A stretch of 58,433 bases of DNA. Origin: Roseomonas sp. GTDB lineage: Bacteria; Pseudomonadota; Alphaproteobacteria; Acetobacterales; Acetobacteraceae. The translations under genes and the position numbers were made by a program. Below are positions 1 through 8,420 of the stretch, one piece after another; the first letter of the stretch is position 1; the number at the start of each line of letters is the position of its first letter. The stretch is from NCBI GenBank assembly GCA_020249865.1, contig JADCEV010000032.1:1-58433 (forward strand), in the 5' to 3' direction. The notes under the pieces are model-generated. The model was given only the letters and a program-made list of their open reading frames with translations, did no database searches and was not told the DNA's origin.

Positions 1-873
1 GGCGTGGTTTATGAAGACCCGTGGCTGGCCGGCGGGCATAACGGGCTTTCCAATAGCGAAAACCCAAAAGTGCCCGAGGCGCCCTTTCCGCGTGTGCTGA
101 AGCTGCGCCAGCAAATGCGCGAATTTGGTCTTGGCGATGTGCCCATCATCATGGCGGGCGGCGTCTGGTGGCTGGAAGAATGGGAAGATTGGATTGACAA
201 TCCTGATCTTGGCCCGATTGCCTTCCAATTCGGCACGCGCCCCTTGCTGACGCAGGAAAGCCCGATCAGCGAAGCCTGGAAGCAGCGGCTGCTGACACTG
301 AAGCCAGGCGATGTGCTGTTGCAGCCCTTCTCACCCACCGGGTTCTATTCTTCTGCCGTGCGCAATGAATTCCTGCGCGAATTGGAAGACCGCAATGAAC
401 GCCAGGTCGCCTATACGGCGGAACCGGTTGGTGATCATTTGGCGGAATATGGCGTGGGGCCGCGCAAACGCCCGGTATTCGTGACGCCGCATGATCTGGC
501 ACGCATCGCGCATTGGGAAGCGGAGGGCTTCACCGAAGCCATGCGCACGCCCGACAATACGCTGATATTCGTGACCCCCGAAAAATCCCGTGAAATCGTC
601 AAGGATCAGGTGGATTGCATGGGCTGTCTTTCAGCCTGCCGCTTTTCCAATTGGTCCCAGCATGAACCGGATTTCGACAATGGCCGCCGCGCCGATCCGC
701 GCAGCTTCTGCATCCAAAAGACGTTGCAGGATATCAGCCATGATGGCGCGCTGGAAAAGAACCTGATGTTCGCCGGGCATAATGCCTATCGCTTCGGGTC
801 TGATCCTTTCTATTCCAATGGCTTCATCCCGACCGCGAAGCAATTGGTCGAACGCATCCTGACCGGGCGCTGA
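1..873 (+). CDS. Nitronate monooxygenase-like flavoprotein, C-terminal part (5' truncated)
   Basis: The reading frame is open to the first base, so the gene starts outside the window and only about 290 residues are seen. The fragment begins with 'EDPWLAGGHNGLSNSE' and contains 'VPIIMAGGVWW' followed by 'GPIAFQFGTRPLLTQESP'. That is the pattern of the phosphate/FMN-binding half of the TIM barrel in nitronate monooxygenases (2-nitropropane dioxygenases). The family oxidises alkyl nitronates with FMN and O2. The C-terminal part carries a Cys cluster, 'DCMGCLSACRFSNW', and a later 'SFCIQ', not needed for flavin chemistry; it may bind metal or be structural. The next gene starts 8 bp downstream, so the two may be co-transcribed. 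Family assignment is fairly safe; substrate is unknown. Confidence 0.8.
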   Translation, partial: GVVYEDPWLAGGHNGLSNSENPKVPEAPFPRVLKLRQQMREFGLGDVPIIMAGGVWWLEEWEDWIDNPDLGPIAFQFGTRPLLTQESPISEAWKQRLLTLKPGDVLLQPFSPTGFYSSAVRNEFLRELEDRNERQVAYTAEPVGDHLAEYGVGPRKRPVFVTPHDLARIAHWEAEGFTEAMRTPDNTLIFVTPEKSREIVKDQVDCMGCLSACRFSNWSQHEPDFDNGRRADPRSFCIQKTLQDISHDGALEKNLMFAGHNAYRFGSDPFYSNGFIPTAKQLVERILTGR

Positions 874-881
874 GGCCAATC

Positions 882-1850
882 ATGGGCGCGCCCGTCTCCC
901 TCGCATCCTGGGGCAGTTTTCATGTCGGCGGGCAGGAATTCACGATTACGGATCAACCGGCGCGTGAGGTGCTTTTCACGCCCGGCGGCATGCCGGCCAA
1001 GGTGGACCCGAACGGCACCTATCTGATCGGCGCGCTTTACGCGCAGTATATGATCCCTGCCGCGCCGCGCGGGCGCCATCCGCTTCTGATGTGGCATGGC
1101 GGCGGGCTTTCCGGTGTTTGTTGGGAGACCACGCCCGATGGCCGCGAAGGCTGGCAGCATTATTTTCTACGGCAAGGCTGGCCGGTTTATGTGAGTGATG
1201 CAGTGGAACGCGGCCGGTCCGGCTGGTCCCTGATACCTGAGGTCACGGGCGGCACCGCGCTGACGCTCCCGATAGATAATCCCTTTGAGCGTTTTCGCAT
1301 CGGCGCCGGCCCCGGTTCCTATCGGCGCGGCGAAGTGCTGCCCGGCAATCAATTCCCCGCCGATGACGCCAGTTACCGCAATTTCATGCGCCAGATCGTG
1401 CCGCGCTTCACCACAACGGATGAACTGAGCCTTGCTGCCTATGATGCGCTGCTTGAACGTGTCGGACCGGCAGTGGTGATGGCGCATAGCCAGGGCGGGT
1501 TTTTCGCCTGGAATGCGGCGCAGCGGCGGCCCGATGCGCTGCGTGCCCTGGTACTGGTGGAACCTGCCTCCATTGGCGATCCGGCAGAGATCGCCAAATT
1601 GCGCGATATTCCCGTGCTGATGATCTATGGTGATTATATCAAGGAAGATGCGCGCTGGCCCGATATTCGCGCGCGCGGTGTGGCCTTTGCTGAGAGCCTG
1701 CGCGCCGCCGGGGGCACGGTTGATATTGTGGACCTCCCCGAACACGGCATTACCGGCAATAGCCACATGATCATGATGGACCGCAATAGTGATCAGGGGG
1801 CGGCGCTGGTGCAGGGTTGGCTCGCCGCGCGCGGGTTATGGGCCGGATAA
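882..1850 (+). CDS. Alpha/beta hydrolase (esterase-like)
   Basis: A 322-residue alpha/beta hydrolase. It shows an oxyanion-hole segment 'LLMWHGGGLSG' near residue 70, a nucleophile elbow 'MAHSQGGFF' with Ser203, a late-strand Asp in 'LMIYGDYIKED' near residue 251, and a candidate catalytic His in 'GITGNSHMIMMDRN' near residue 295. No signal peptide is visible, so it is probably cytoplasmic. The ATG lies 8 bp after the preceding nitronate monooxygenase-like gene and has a short GAGG-type ribosome site overlapping that gene's end, suggesting a two-gene unit. Substrate cannot be told from sequence; an ester of a small organic acid is a reasonable guess. Confidence 0.85.
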   Translation: MGAPVSLASWGSFHVGGQEFTITDQPAREVLFTPGGMPAKVDPNGTYLIGALYAQYMIPAAPRGRHPLLMWHGGGLSGVCWETTPDGREGWQHYFLRQGWPVYVSDAVERGRSGWSLIPEVTGGTALTLPIDNPFERFRIGAGPGSYRRGEVLPGNQFPADDASYRNFMRQIVPRFTTTDELSLAAYDALLERVGPAVVMAHSQGGFFAWNAAQRRPDALRALVLVEPASIGDPAEIAKLRDIPVLMIYGDYIKEDARWPDIRARGVAFAESLRAAGGTVDIVDLPEHGITGNSHMIMMDRNSDQGAALVQGWLAARGLWAG

Positions 1851-2009
1851 ACCGGCTTTTCCTTCGGCGCTTTCGGGTCTAGCATTCCCTTCGCTATCGC
1901 GCGACCCGGCCTGACGGATCACGCGATAGCAGAAAAATTTGGGCGGCTGATTCACCGCTTCGGTGATTCCACCTACGCGGATCAGACGCCATAAGGAAGC
2001 GTGACTGGA

Positions 2010-3221
2010 ATGTCTGTGCTTGATGGCGCCGCGCGGCGGAATCTTTTTCTCTTGGCCTGTTGTCAGGCCATTGGTCAGGCCGGCAATACGCTGATGTTCG
2101 CCGCCACCGCGCTTTCCGTGGTGACCTTCTACCATAACCGAGACCTCGCCACGCTGCCCGTCACCTTGCAGCATCTGGGCATCATGATTGCGGTGTTTCC
2201 CGCCGCCGCGCTGATGCAGCGCATGGGCCGGCGCTTTGGTTTTCGCGTCGGTTCCATCTTCGGCATGGTGGGCGGCGCGATTGTTGCCTTGGGGCTTTAC
2301 ACCGCGACCTTTGCGCTGATGTGCCTGGGCGGGCTGATCCTGGGTTATGCGGTGGCCAGCCTGCAAATGTATCGCTTCGCGGCGGTGGAACTGGTGCCCG
2401 CATCCTATCGCGCCAAGGCGATTTCCTGGGTGACGGCGGGCGGTGTGGTGGCCGGCATTATCGGCCCCAGCATTGTGCGCTTTTCGCATGACCAGATGCT
2501 GCCGCTGTATCTCGCGACCTATATCGCGCTGATTGGCATTCATGCTGTCGTCTTCATCATTATGGGCTTCATCAAATTCCCGCCCATGCAGGAAGCAACG
2601 GTGAAGGCGGATGGCAGTGCGGTCGCACCACCACGCCCGTTGCTGGAAATTGCGTCTCAGCCGCGCTTCATTGCCGCCGTGATTTCCGGCATGGTCGCCT
2701 TCGGCATCATGTCCTTCCTGATGAGCGCGTCACCGCTCGCGATTGTGGCCTGTGGGTTGCCGCATACGGAAGCGCATTGGGTGATCTTCATGCATGTGAT
2801 GGGGATGTTCGTGCCATCCTTCTTCACGGGCAATCTGATCACGCGCTATGGCACCACCAATGTCATGTTCTGGGGTATTGCGCTGCTGTTGCTGGGCGTA
2901 TTCGCAGCCCTGGCCGGCAATCATGAATGGCATTTCCGGATTGCGCTGACGCTGAATGGCGTGGGTTGGAACTTCCTGTTCATCGGCGCCACCAATCTTG
3001 TCACCACCTGCTATCGCCCGAATGAACGCGGCAAGGCGCAGGCGCTGAATGACTTTTTGGTCTTCGGGACCACCGCGACCGCAAGCTTCCTCGCCGGCTT
3101 CCTGCATGAGCATTTCGGCTGGGTGCCGCTGAATTGGGCTTCCATCCCGCTGCTGCTGGTGGCGGTGCTGGCGGTGACCTGGCTGCGCTTTCAGCGTGAA
3201 CCGGCGCGCGCGGCGGCGTGA
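2010..3221 (+). CDS. Major facilitator superfamily (MFS) transporter
   Basis: About 403 residues of alternating hydrophobic segments that fit 12 membrane spans in two halves with a central loop (around 'FPPMQEATVKADGSAVAPP'). The loop after the second span has an MFS motif-A-like sequence, 'MQRMGRRFGFRVGS'. It is an inner-membrane secondary transporter; the substrate is not identifiable. A GTG at 2001 is in frame, but the AAGGAAG at 1993-1999 is only one base from it and ten bases from the ATG at 2010, so the ATG is preferred. The gene stands alone, with 150 bp upstream and 120 bp downstream of non-coding sequence. Confidence 0.85.
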   Translation: MSVLDGAARRNLFLLACCQAIGQAGNTLMFAATALSVVTFYHNRDLATLPVTLQHLGIMIAVFPAAALMQRMGRRFGFRVGSIFGMVGGAIVALGLYTATFALMCLGGLILGYAVASLQMYRFAAVELVPASYRAKAISWVTAGGVVAGIIGPSIVRFSHDQMLPLYLATYIALIGIHAVVFIIMGFIKFPPMQEATVKADGSAVAPPRPLLEIASQPRFIAAVISGMVAFGIMSFLMSASPLAIVACGLPHTEAHWVIFMHVMGMFVPSFFTGNLITRYGTTNVMFWGIALLLLGVFAALAGNHEWHFRIALTLNGVGWNFLFIGATNLVTTCYRPNERGKAQALNDFLVFGTTATASFLAGFLHEHFGWVPLNWASIPLLLVAVLAVTWLRFQREPARAAA

Positions 3222-3341
3222 GGCACCACGCCATCGCTTGGCCGCAATAACGCCACAGCCCTGGTCTTGTTTGATGCCGCGCGGGTGTTTCCCAAACCGC
3301 GCAAGCTGATCTAGCCTTGCCACGCTAGAACCCGAGGTCCC

Positions 3342-5111
3342 ATGGCCGCGCCACGTCTGCTCCTGAAGACTGATCTTGCCGGGCTGCAACCCTTGCTGTT
3401 GCGCGGCCAGCCGGTGCAAGCGCTGCATCAGCGCCTGACCGACCAACTCACCGCCCGGGGCGCGCCCGCCGCGCTGTTTGCCGAGCCCATTACGGGGGCC
3501 GGGGCCATTTCCTGGTATGGCGAGGCCGCCGGGGAACCCCAGCCCCTGCCCACGCTTTCCAGCGCCCGCCGGGCAGAGGCTGAAGCGGCACTCACGCGCC
3601 AGCTTCAGGCCCTGGAACCGCTGCTGGATGATGCCGAAATCGGCCCGCTGCTCCGCCGCGCCTTGGTGCTGCCTGGTGCCGATTCCATCCTGGTGCTGGA
3701 TGGCCAGATCATCCTGACCGGCTGGGGCTTGGCAGCGCGCGACATCGCCGAAGACCCTGCCGCGCTTGCCGGGCAACTTCGCCGCGTCATGGGGCCCTTT
3801 TCGCAGCGCCTGGCCTCCGCGCCCGATGGATTTCTGACAAATGCGGCCATGGCCGCACCCGGGCCGAAACCTGCTGCTGCGCCTCCGCCGCCTGCTGCCC
3901 GCGCAGCGTCACCACCACCCCCTCCGCCGCCGCCTGTCATCGCTGCCGCGCCACGCGCACCCTTTGGTGGGGCGGCGTGGCTGGTGCCCTTGCTGGCGCT
4001 GGTGGCGCTGATTTTCCTCGCACTCGGCTTCTGGCTCGCCTGGATGCACATGCAGCGCGATCTGGCGGGGCGGCAGCAAACCGTCTCTATCGTGGATGAT
4101 GCCGCAACCCGCAACGCCATCCGCCTGCAACGCGAAACCAATGAGGCGTTGGAGCGCGACCTGGAACGCATGCGCCGCCTGGCCGCGACACCCAATGTCT
4201 GCACGCCCGAAGGCCCGCTTGGCCTGAACCCACCGCCGGAACGCCAACCGGTGCGCCCTGAGAGCGTGCCGCCCGCCATTCCGCAACGCCAGGGTGAGGC
4301 ACCACGGCCCTTCAGCGGCTCCCTCGCGCAATTGCTGGAACATGCGACGGTGATGATCGCCTCGGCCGGGCCGGCGGGGATTGGCCATGGCAGCGGGTTT
4401 TTCATTGCGGGCGATCTGGTGCTGACGAATGCACATGTCGTGCAGCAGGCCGATCCCAATCAGATTTTTGTGATGTCGCGCGCCATGGGCCGCGCGGTGA
4501 AGGCGCAGTTGGTCAGCATGACGCGCGGCGCGGGCGGTGGCCCGGTTGAACCAGGCATGCTTGATGTCGCGCTGCTCAGGCTGCCGGAAGCGGTGGCGGG
4601 GGCGCAACCACTCGCGCTGACTCCCACCGCCGATAAGCTTCTGGATGTGGTGGCGGCGGGCTATCCGGACTCTGTCGTGCGTGTCGAACAGGGCATGCAG
4701 GAATTGCAGCAGGGCCGGCTTGGCACACCACCGGAATTGGTGCTGACGCGGGGCAGTATCAGCACCATCCAGCGGCTCGAAAACGGCCTGGTGGTCATGC
4801 CGCATTCCGCTGATATCTCGCCGGGTAATTCGGGCGGGCCGCTCGTGGATACATGCGGGCGTGTGGTGGGCATCAATACCTTTGTCAGTTTCGCGACCCA
4901 GGTCGCGGATCGCGTGAAATACGCGCAAAAAACCGAAAGCCTGCTGCCCTGGCTGCAACAGCAGAATGTGCAGGCGGCGGTGCAGACCGAGGCTTGCCAA
5001 CCGGTAACCCCTGGCCTGCCGGCGACACCTCAGTCACCCGCTGCTGCGCCCGCAGCGCCAGCGGCACCCGCAGCACCCGTGCCCCCTGGCGGGGCCGGGG
5101 CGCCGCGCTAA
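3342..5111 (+). CDS. Membrane-anchored trypsin-like serine protease with cytosolic N-terminal domain (paralog 1 of 3)
   Basis: A 589-residue bitopic protein. Residues 1-150 form a cytosolic domain with two short signatures, 'ALFAEPITGAGAISWYG' and 'LVLDGQIILTGWG', both echoed in the next two genes. A proline/alanine linker (170-205) leads to one membrane span (about 213-234), a charged helix (240-280), Cys287, a second proline-rich stretch, then a chymotrypsin-fold protease domain (about 325-540). The catalytic triad is visible: His365 in 'LVLTNAHVV', Asp408 in 'MLDVALLRL' and Ser497 in 'ISPGNSGGPLVD'. The tail is Ala/Pro repeats. With Arg/Ala-rich flanks on the cytosolic side, the protease should face the periplasm, like DegS but with a large cytosolic head and no PDZ domain seen. 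ATG follows a GAGG site. First of a five-gene same-strand run with 15, 6, 87 and 6 bp gaps. Confidence 0.85.
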   Translation: MAAPRLLLKTDLAGLQPLLLRGQPVQALHQRLTDQLTARGAPAALFAEPITGAGAISWYGEAAGEPQPLPTLSSARRAEAEAALTRQLQALEPLLDDAEIGPLLRRALVLPGADSILVLDGQIILTGWGLAARDIAEDPAALAGQLRRVMGPFSQRLASAPDGFLTNAAMAAPGPKPAAAPPPPAARAASPPPPPPPPVIAAAPRAPFGGAAWLVPLLALVALIFLALGFWLAWMHMQRDLAGRQQTVSIVDDAATRNAIRLQRETNEALERDLERMRRLAATPNVCTPEGPLGLNPPPERQPVRPESVPPAIPQRQGEAPRPFSGSLAQLLEHATVMIASAGPAGIGHGSGFFIAGDLVLTNAHVVQQADPNQIFVMSRAMGRAVKAQLVSMTRGAGGGPVEPGMLDVALLRLPEAVAGAQPLALTPTADKLLDVVAAGYPDSVVRVEQGMQELQQGRLGTPPELVLTRGSISTIQRLENGLVVMPHSADISPGNSGGPLVDTCGRVVGINTFVSFATQVADRVKYAQKTESLLPWLQQQNVQAAVQTEACQPVTPGLPATPQSPAAAPAAPAAPAAPVPPGGAGAPR

Positions 5112-5126
5112 AGCGGCGCCGCGCGC

Positions 5127-6389
5127 ATGTCAGGTTCCGGCGATGGCAGCCTGATTGCCACCACCCGCAATGCGGAATTGCAGGTGCTGGGCACTGGCGG
5201 GCAGCTTGCGGTCCAGGCCTGGGATCAGATCACCGGCTATCTGCGCCGCGCGCGCAGCCCTGCCCATGCCGCGCTTTTCGCCGAGCCCAATCCGGATGCG
5301 GACCGCGGCATCACCGATTGGTATGCGGCGGGCCAGGGCGCAGCACCGCCGCTGGAAACGCTACCCGAAGCGGCGCAAGATACGGCGCGCACGGAATTCG
5401 CCCGGCTCTATGGCGATATCCGCGAAGAAGCGGATCGGCTGCGCGCCAGCACGCGCGAAAGTGAGCGGTTTCTTGGCGAATTGATCGCCCTTGCGCTGAT
5501 CACGCCCGCCACTGATTGCCTGCGTGTGGTGGGCGGCCAGCCGGTGCTGGTCGCTTGGGGTCATGCGAAGCTGGGCGAGGCACCCAGCCCCGAATTGCTG
5601 ATCGGCATGACACGCCGGCGCGGGGCTGGCCTGGCGCCGATGCAGATTGTCGGCCCGCCGGCGGAACCGCCCGCGAAACGGCCCTGGCTTTTCTGGCTGT
5701 TAGGTCTGCTGGGGCTTTTGCTGTTATTGCTGTTATTGCTGCTGCTCTGGCGTGATCCCTTTGGCTGGTTCAAGGCCGCGCTGCCACAATGCGTGGTGCA
5801 GCCAGGCAATGCGGAACTGCTGGATGAACTCCGCGCCGCGCAGGCACGCGAAGCGGCGCTGCGTACTGATATCGCGCGTGAGATGCTGCGCCTTGGGGAT
5901 CGGCGCACCGCCTGCCCACCGCCCGAGCCGCCACCGCCGCCGCCGCGCCGTGTGGAGCAAACCCCACCGCCCACGCCGCCACGTCAGGAAGATGCGGAAC
6001 GTGCGCGGCGCGAAGGGGCGCGCAGCGGGCGCGTGCAGATCATCCTGGCCTGGGATGACCGCAATGATCTTGACCTGATGATGATCTGCCCGAATGGCGA
6101 AAGGCTGTTTTTCGACAATCGCCGCGCCTGCGGGGCGGAGCTTGATGTGGACCGCAATGCGGGCAATAGCGCGCTGACACCGACGCCGGTGGAAAACATC
6201 GTCTTCGCGTCGGAACCCGCGCCGGGGCGCTACCGGATCATTGTCTGGCATTTCCAGAACAACCCGCCCGCGCCTTCTTCTTCGCCTTACCGCGTCACGG
6301 TGAAGCGCGAAGGCCGGCCGGATCAGGTGTTCACCGGGCGTGTGGCGGCCGGGCAGCAAGTGGAAGTGGGGCATTTCGATGTGCCCTGA
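5127..6389 (+). CDS. Bitopic membrane protein with periplasmic YfaP/DUF2135-like domain (paralog 2 of 3)
   Basis: A 420-residue protein with the same plan as its upstream neighbour. The N-terminal cytosolic domain has 'ALFAEPNPDADRGITDWY' near residue 49 and 'VVGGQPVLVAWG' near 134. A nearly pure leucine membrane span lies at about 187-207, followed by Cys221, a short coiled coil (225-255), Cys263 and a proline-rich linker. The C-terminal domain (about 300-420) begins 'VQIILAWDDRNDLDLMMICP' and includes 'PGRYRIIVWHF'. This resembles the beta-sandwich YfaP / DUF2135 family, in which the 'W-x(n)-D-L-D-L' segment is typical. The molecular role of that domain is unknown. The start codon is 15 bp after the upstream stop. 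The span is encoded by near-perfect 9-base repeats. Topology and paralogy are seen directly; function is not known. Confidence 0.75.
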   Translation: MSGSGDGSLIATTRNAELQVLGTGGQLAVQAWDQITGYLRRARSPAHAALFAEPNPDADRGITDWYAAGQGAAPPLETLPEAAQDTARTEFARLYGDIREEADRLRASTRESERFLGELIALALITPATDCLRVVGGQPVLVAWGHAKLGEAPSPELLIGMTRRRGAGLAPMQIVGPPAEPPAKRPWLFWLLGLLGLLLLLLLLLLLWRDPFGWFKAALPQCVVQPGNAELLDELRAAQAREAALRTDIAREMLRLGDRRTACPPPEPPPPPPRRVEQTPPPTPPRQEDAERARREGARSGRVQIILAWDDRNDLDLMMICPNGERLFFDNRRACGAELDVDRNAGNSALTPTPVENIVFASEPAPGRYRIIVWHFQNNPPAPSSSPYRVTVKREGRPDQVFTGRVAAGQQVEVGHFDVP

Positions 6390-6395
6390 TGCGCC

Positions 6396-7616
6396 ATGCA
6401 GCCGCTGATCACCCTCCCTCTTGATGCCTATCGTCCGATCCTGCCGGCAGGGCAGGATCATCCGGCGGCGCATCGCGCCTTAACGGCACTGCTGCATGAC
6501 GCGCTGGGGCCGGAGGTGACCGGCTTTTTCGCGCCCGTCAGCGCGACCGAACATGGCCTCAGCTTCTTCGCCCCCGAAGGTCGCGTGGCGCGTTTTGCCG
6601 AGTTGGATGCTACGGGGCGCGACAGGCTGCGTGCCGAGATTGGCCGGATCATCAGCGCGCTCCGCCGCGCCGCTGCGCTAGCGGCGGCGAATGACCCTGC
6701 GGCTGCCGGGTATTTGCCCACTTTGGTCGCAGCCGCGATTGAAATCCCGAGTTTTGAGCAGGTTTTCGCCCATGAAGGCCGGCCTGTGCTGGCGGGCTGG
6801 GGGATGGCACCGGCCAATGCACCGGGCGGGCTTGGCCTGCTGCGCGACTTGGATGATGGCAAGCCCGCCGAAGCACCTGCCCGCGTCCCCTTGGCCGCGC
6901 TTGGTGCGGCTTTGCTCGCGCTGTTCCTGCTGGGCGCCTTGGCGGCCTTGGCCTCACCTTGGATCGCGCGCTGGCTGGCGCCAGAGCCCGGCATGTGCCG
7001 CGTGGAGCAGGGCGATCTGGATGCCATGCTCACATTGCTGCGCGAAAGGGAACGGGAGAGGGAACTGCGCCACCGCCTGGCCGTGCTGGAAGAAGAACTC
7101 GGCCGCCGTCGCGCGGAATGCCCGTTGCCGGAACCGGCACCGCCGCCACCACCGCCGCCACCACCGCCACCAGCACCAGAGCCGCTGCGCCAGCCCGAAC
7201 CAAGGCCGGAACCGCCGCCACCACCTCCTTCGCCGCCTCGGCCAACGCCACCACCGCGGCCCGCCGAAAGACCGCTGGAACGCCCACCCAATGTTGAGCC
7301 CTGCAATACGCAGGTCCAAAGCGGTGGGCGCGGCATTACCGAAACGCGGCATTATCTGGGGCCCAATCCTGGGCGCGTGACCATCCCCTACAACACGCGG
7401 ATGGAACCAGACCGGATCCGGGTTTATCACCGCGGACGGTCACTGGCGGAAACACCGGGCTTTGTCTCCGGCAATGGCGCGATTTCCTTCGACTGGAACC
7501 CACCGCGCGGGGGTTCGGCTGAAGACTATGTGGTCACGGTGGAAGTGATGGGCACGCCTGGATCACCTTCCACGCGTTGGGATTACACGATTGGCTGCCC
7601 CGGGGGCGGGCGGTAA
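6396..7616 (+). CDS. Bitopic membrane protein with unrecognised C-terminal beta domain (paralog 3 of 3)
   Basis: A 406-residue protein and the most divergent of the three tandem paralogs. The N-terminal cytosolic domain keeps 'FFAPVSATEHGLSFFAP' near residue 44 (compare 'LFAEP...WY' in the others) and 'AHEGRPVLAGWG' near 125. One membrane span lies at about 164-190, then Cys201 in 'MCRVEQGD', an Arg/Glu-rich coiled coil (205-240), Cys242, and a long proline run encoded by CCA/CCG triplets. The last 110 residues carry 'GRVTIPYNTRMEPDRIRVYH' and 'DYVVTVEVMG', which suggests a small secreted beta domain with two Cys. I do not recognise that domain. The gene starts 6 bp after the upstream stop, so translation is probably coupled. 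Confidence 0.7.
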   Translation: MQPLITLPLDAYRPILPAGQDHPAAHRALTALLHDALGPEVTGFFAPVSATEHGLSFFAPEGRVARFAELDATGRDRLRAEIGRIISALRRAAALAAANDPAAAGYLPTLVAAAIEIPSFEQVFAHEGRPVLAGWGMAPANAPGGLGLLRDLDDGKPAEAPARVPLAALGAALLALFLLGALAALASPWIARWLAPEPGMCRVEQGDLDAMLTLLRERERERELRHRLAVLEEELGRRRAECPLPEPAPPPPPPPPPPPAPEPLRQPEPRPEPPPPPPSPPRPTPPPRPAERPLERPPNVEPCNTQVQSGGRGITETRHYLGPNPGRVTIPYNTRMEPDRIRVYHRGRSLAETPGFVSGNGAISFDWNPPRGGSAEDYVVTVEVMGTPGSPSTRWDYTIGCPGGGR

Positions 7617-7703
7617 TGGAATTGCGATGATTTCGCCGTAAAGCTGCGCGGGTGCTGCCATAGTGGTGGAATATTTTGTGATGATCGAAGGGAGTCTACG
7701 CCC

Positions 7704-8414
7704 ATGACCGTTTTGGCCCTGGCCCGCCGCAAACCCGCGCTGAAGGGTGCGGCGGCGTTGCTGTCACTGTCCTTGCTGCTGCCCGCCTGCCAAAACCCAA
7801 ATATCGGCGCAGGCGGCCAGCCTCTAACGGCTGAGCAACAAGCCATGCGCCAGCAATCGCAGCGCTGGAATCAAACCGCCGCGACGGGTGCGCTGGCGGG
7901 CGCAGCGACGGGTGCTGCGGCGGCTGCCGCTTTTGGGCGCGGCAATACGGGCCAGAATGCACTGATCGGCGCAGGGATCGGCGCGCTGGTTGGGCTTGCG
8001 GCTGGTATGGCGGTCGCGGAACGCAATCTTGCCTTTGAAAATCGCGAAGCCAGCGCTTCCCAGCGTATCCAATCCGCCCAGCAGGTTGCCAATAACCTGA
8101 ACAATACCGCTGCCGCATCTGAACAGGTGGCGCGGCAGAATAGGCAGCGGCTGGCGCAGCTTGATCAGCAATATCGCGCGGGCCAGATCACTGCCGCACA
8201 ATATCGCGCTGAGACCGCAACCATGCGCCAGGATGCCGAATTGATGCGCAAGACCGCTGGCGAGGCGCGTGATGCGCGCCAGCGCCTGGTGGCGAGTGCA
8301 CGGCAAGTGCCGCAATTGATGAATGAGGAAGCGAAAATTGATCAGGCGCAGCGCCGGCTTGAAGCAGCGGCGGATGATCTGGAATCCGCGCTGCGGCGCG
8401 TGCCAACGGGTTGA
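7704..8414 (+). CDS. Glycine-zipper lipoprotein with coiled coil
   Basis: A 236-residue predicted lipoprotein. The basic and hydrophobic leader ends in 'SLLLPACQ', a lipobox placing the lipidated Cys at residue 29. Residues 62-105 are a Gly/Ala-rich zipper ('GALAGAATGAAAAA', 'GAGIGALVGLAAGMAV') of the kind that inserts in or packs on membranes. The remainder is an Ala/Gln/Arg-rich helical coiled coil. Glycine-zipper lipoproteins are usually held at the outer membrane. It follows the three bitopic paralogs after 87 bp and is followed by a second coiled-coil lipoprotein after 6 bp, which suggests they serve one envelope assembly. The ATG is preceded by GAAGGGAG. No enzymatic motif is seen. Confidence 0.75.
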   Translation: MTVLALARRKPALKGAAALLSLSLLLPACQNPNIGAGGQPLTAEQQAMRQQSQRWNQTAATGALAGAATGAAAAAAFGRGNTGQNALIGAGIGALVGLAAGMAVAERNLAFENREASASQRIQSAQQVANNLNNTAAASEQVARQNRQRLAQLDQQYRAGQITAAQYRAETATMRQDAELMRKTAGEARDARQRLVASARQVPQLMNEEAKIDQAQRRLEAAADDLESALRRVPTG

Positions 8415-8420
8415 TCCGCC

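Noticed and set aside
1950-1968. Short inverted repeat TCACCG-CTT-CGGTGA before the MFS gene
   Set aside because: Only a 6-bp stem with no T-run; too weak in GC-rich DNA to call a terminator or operator.
2730-3776. Long minus-strand open frame (about 348 codons) across the MFS transporter and protease genes
   Set aside because: It spans two well-supported plus-strand genes, is low-complexity Gly/Gln/Arg/Ala sequence typical of the reverse strand of GC-rich genes, and has no motif.
7100-7290. CCA/CCG triplet tract in paralog 3 considered as a microsatellite or phase-variable repeat
   Set aside because: Codons are mixed rather than a uniform repeat and any slippage would stay in frame; it is better explained as a proline-rich linker.
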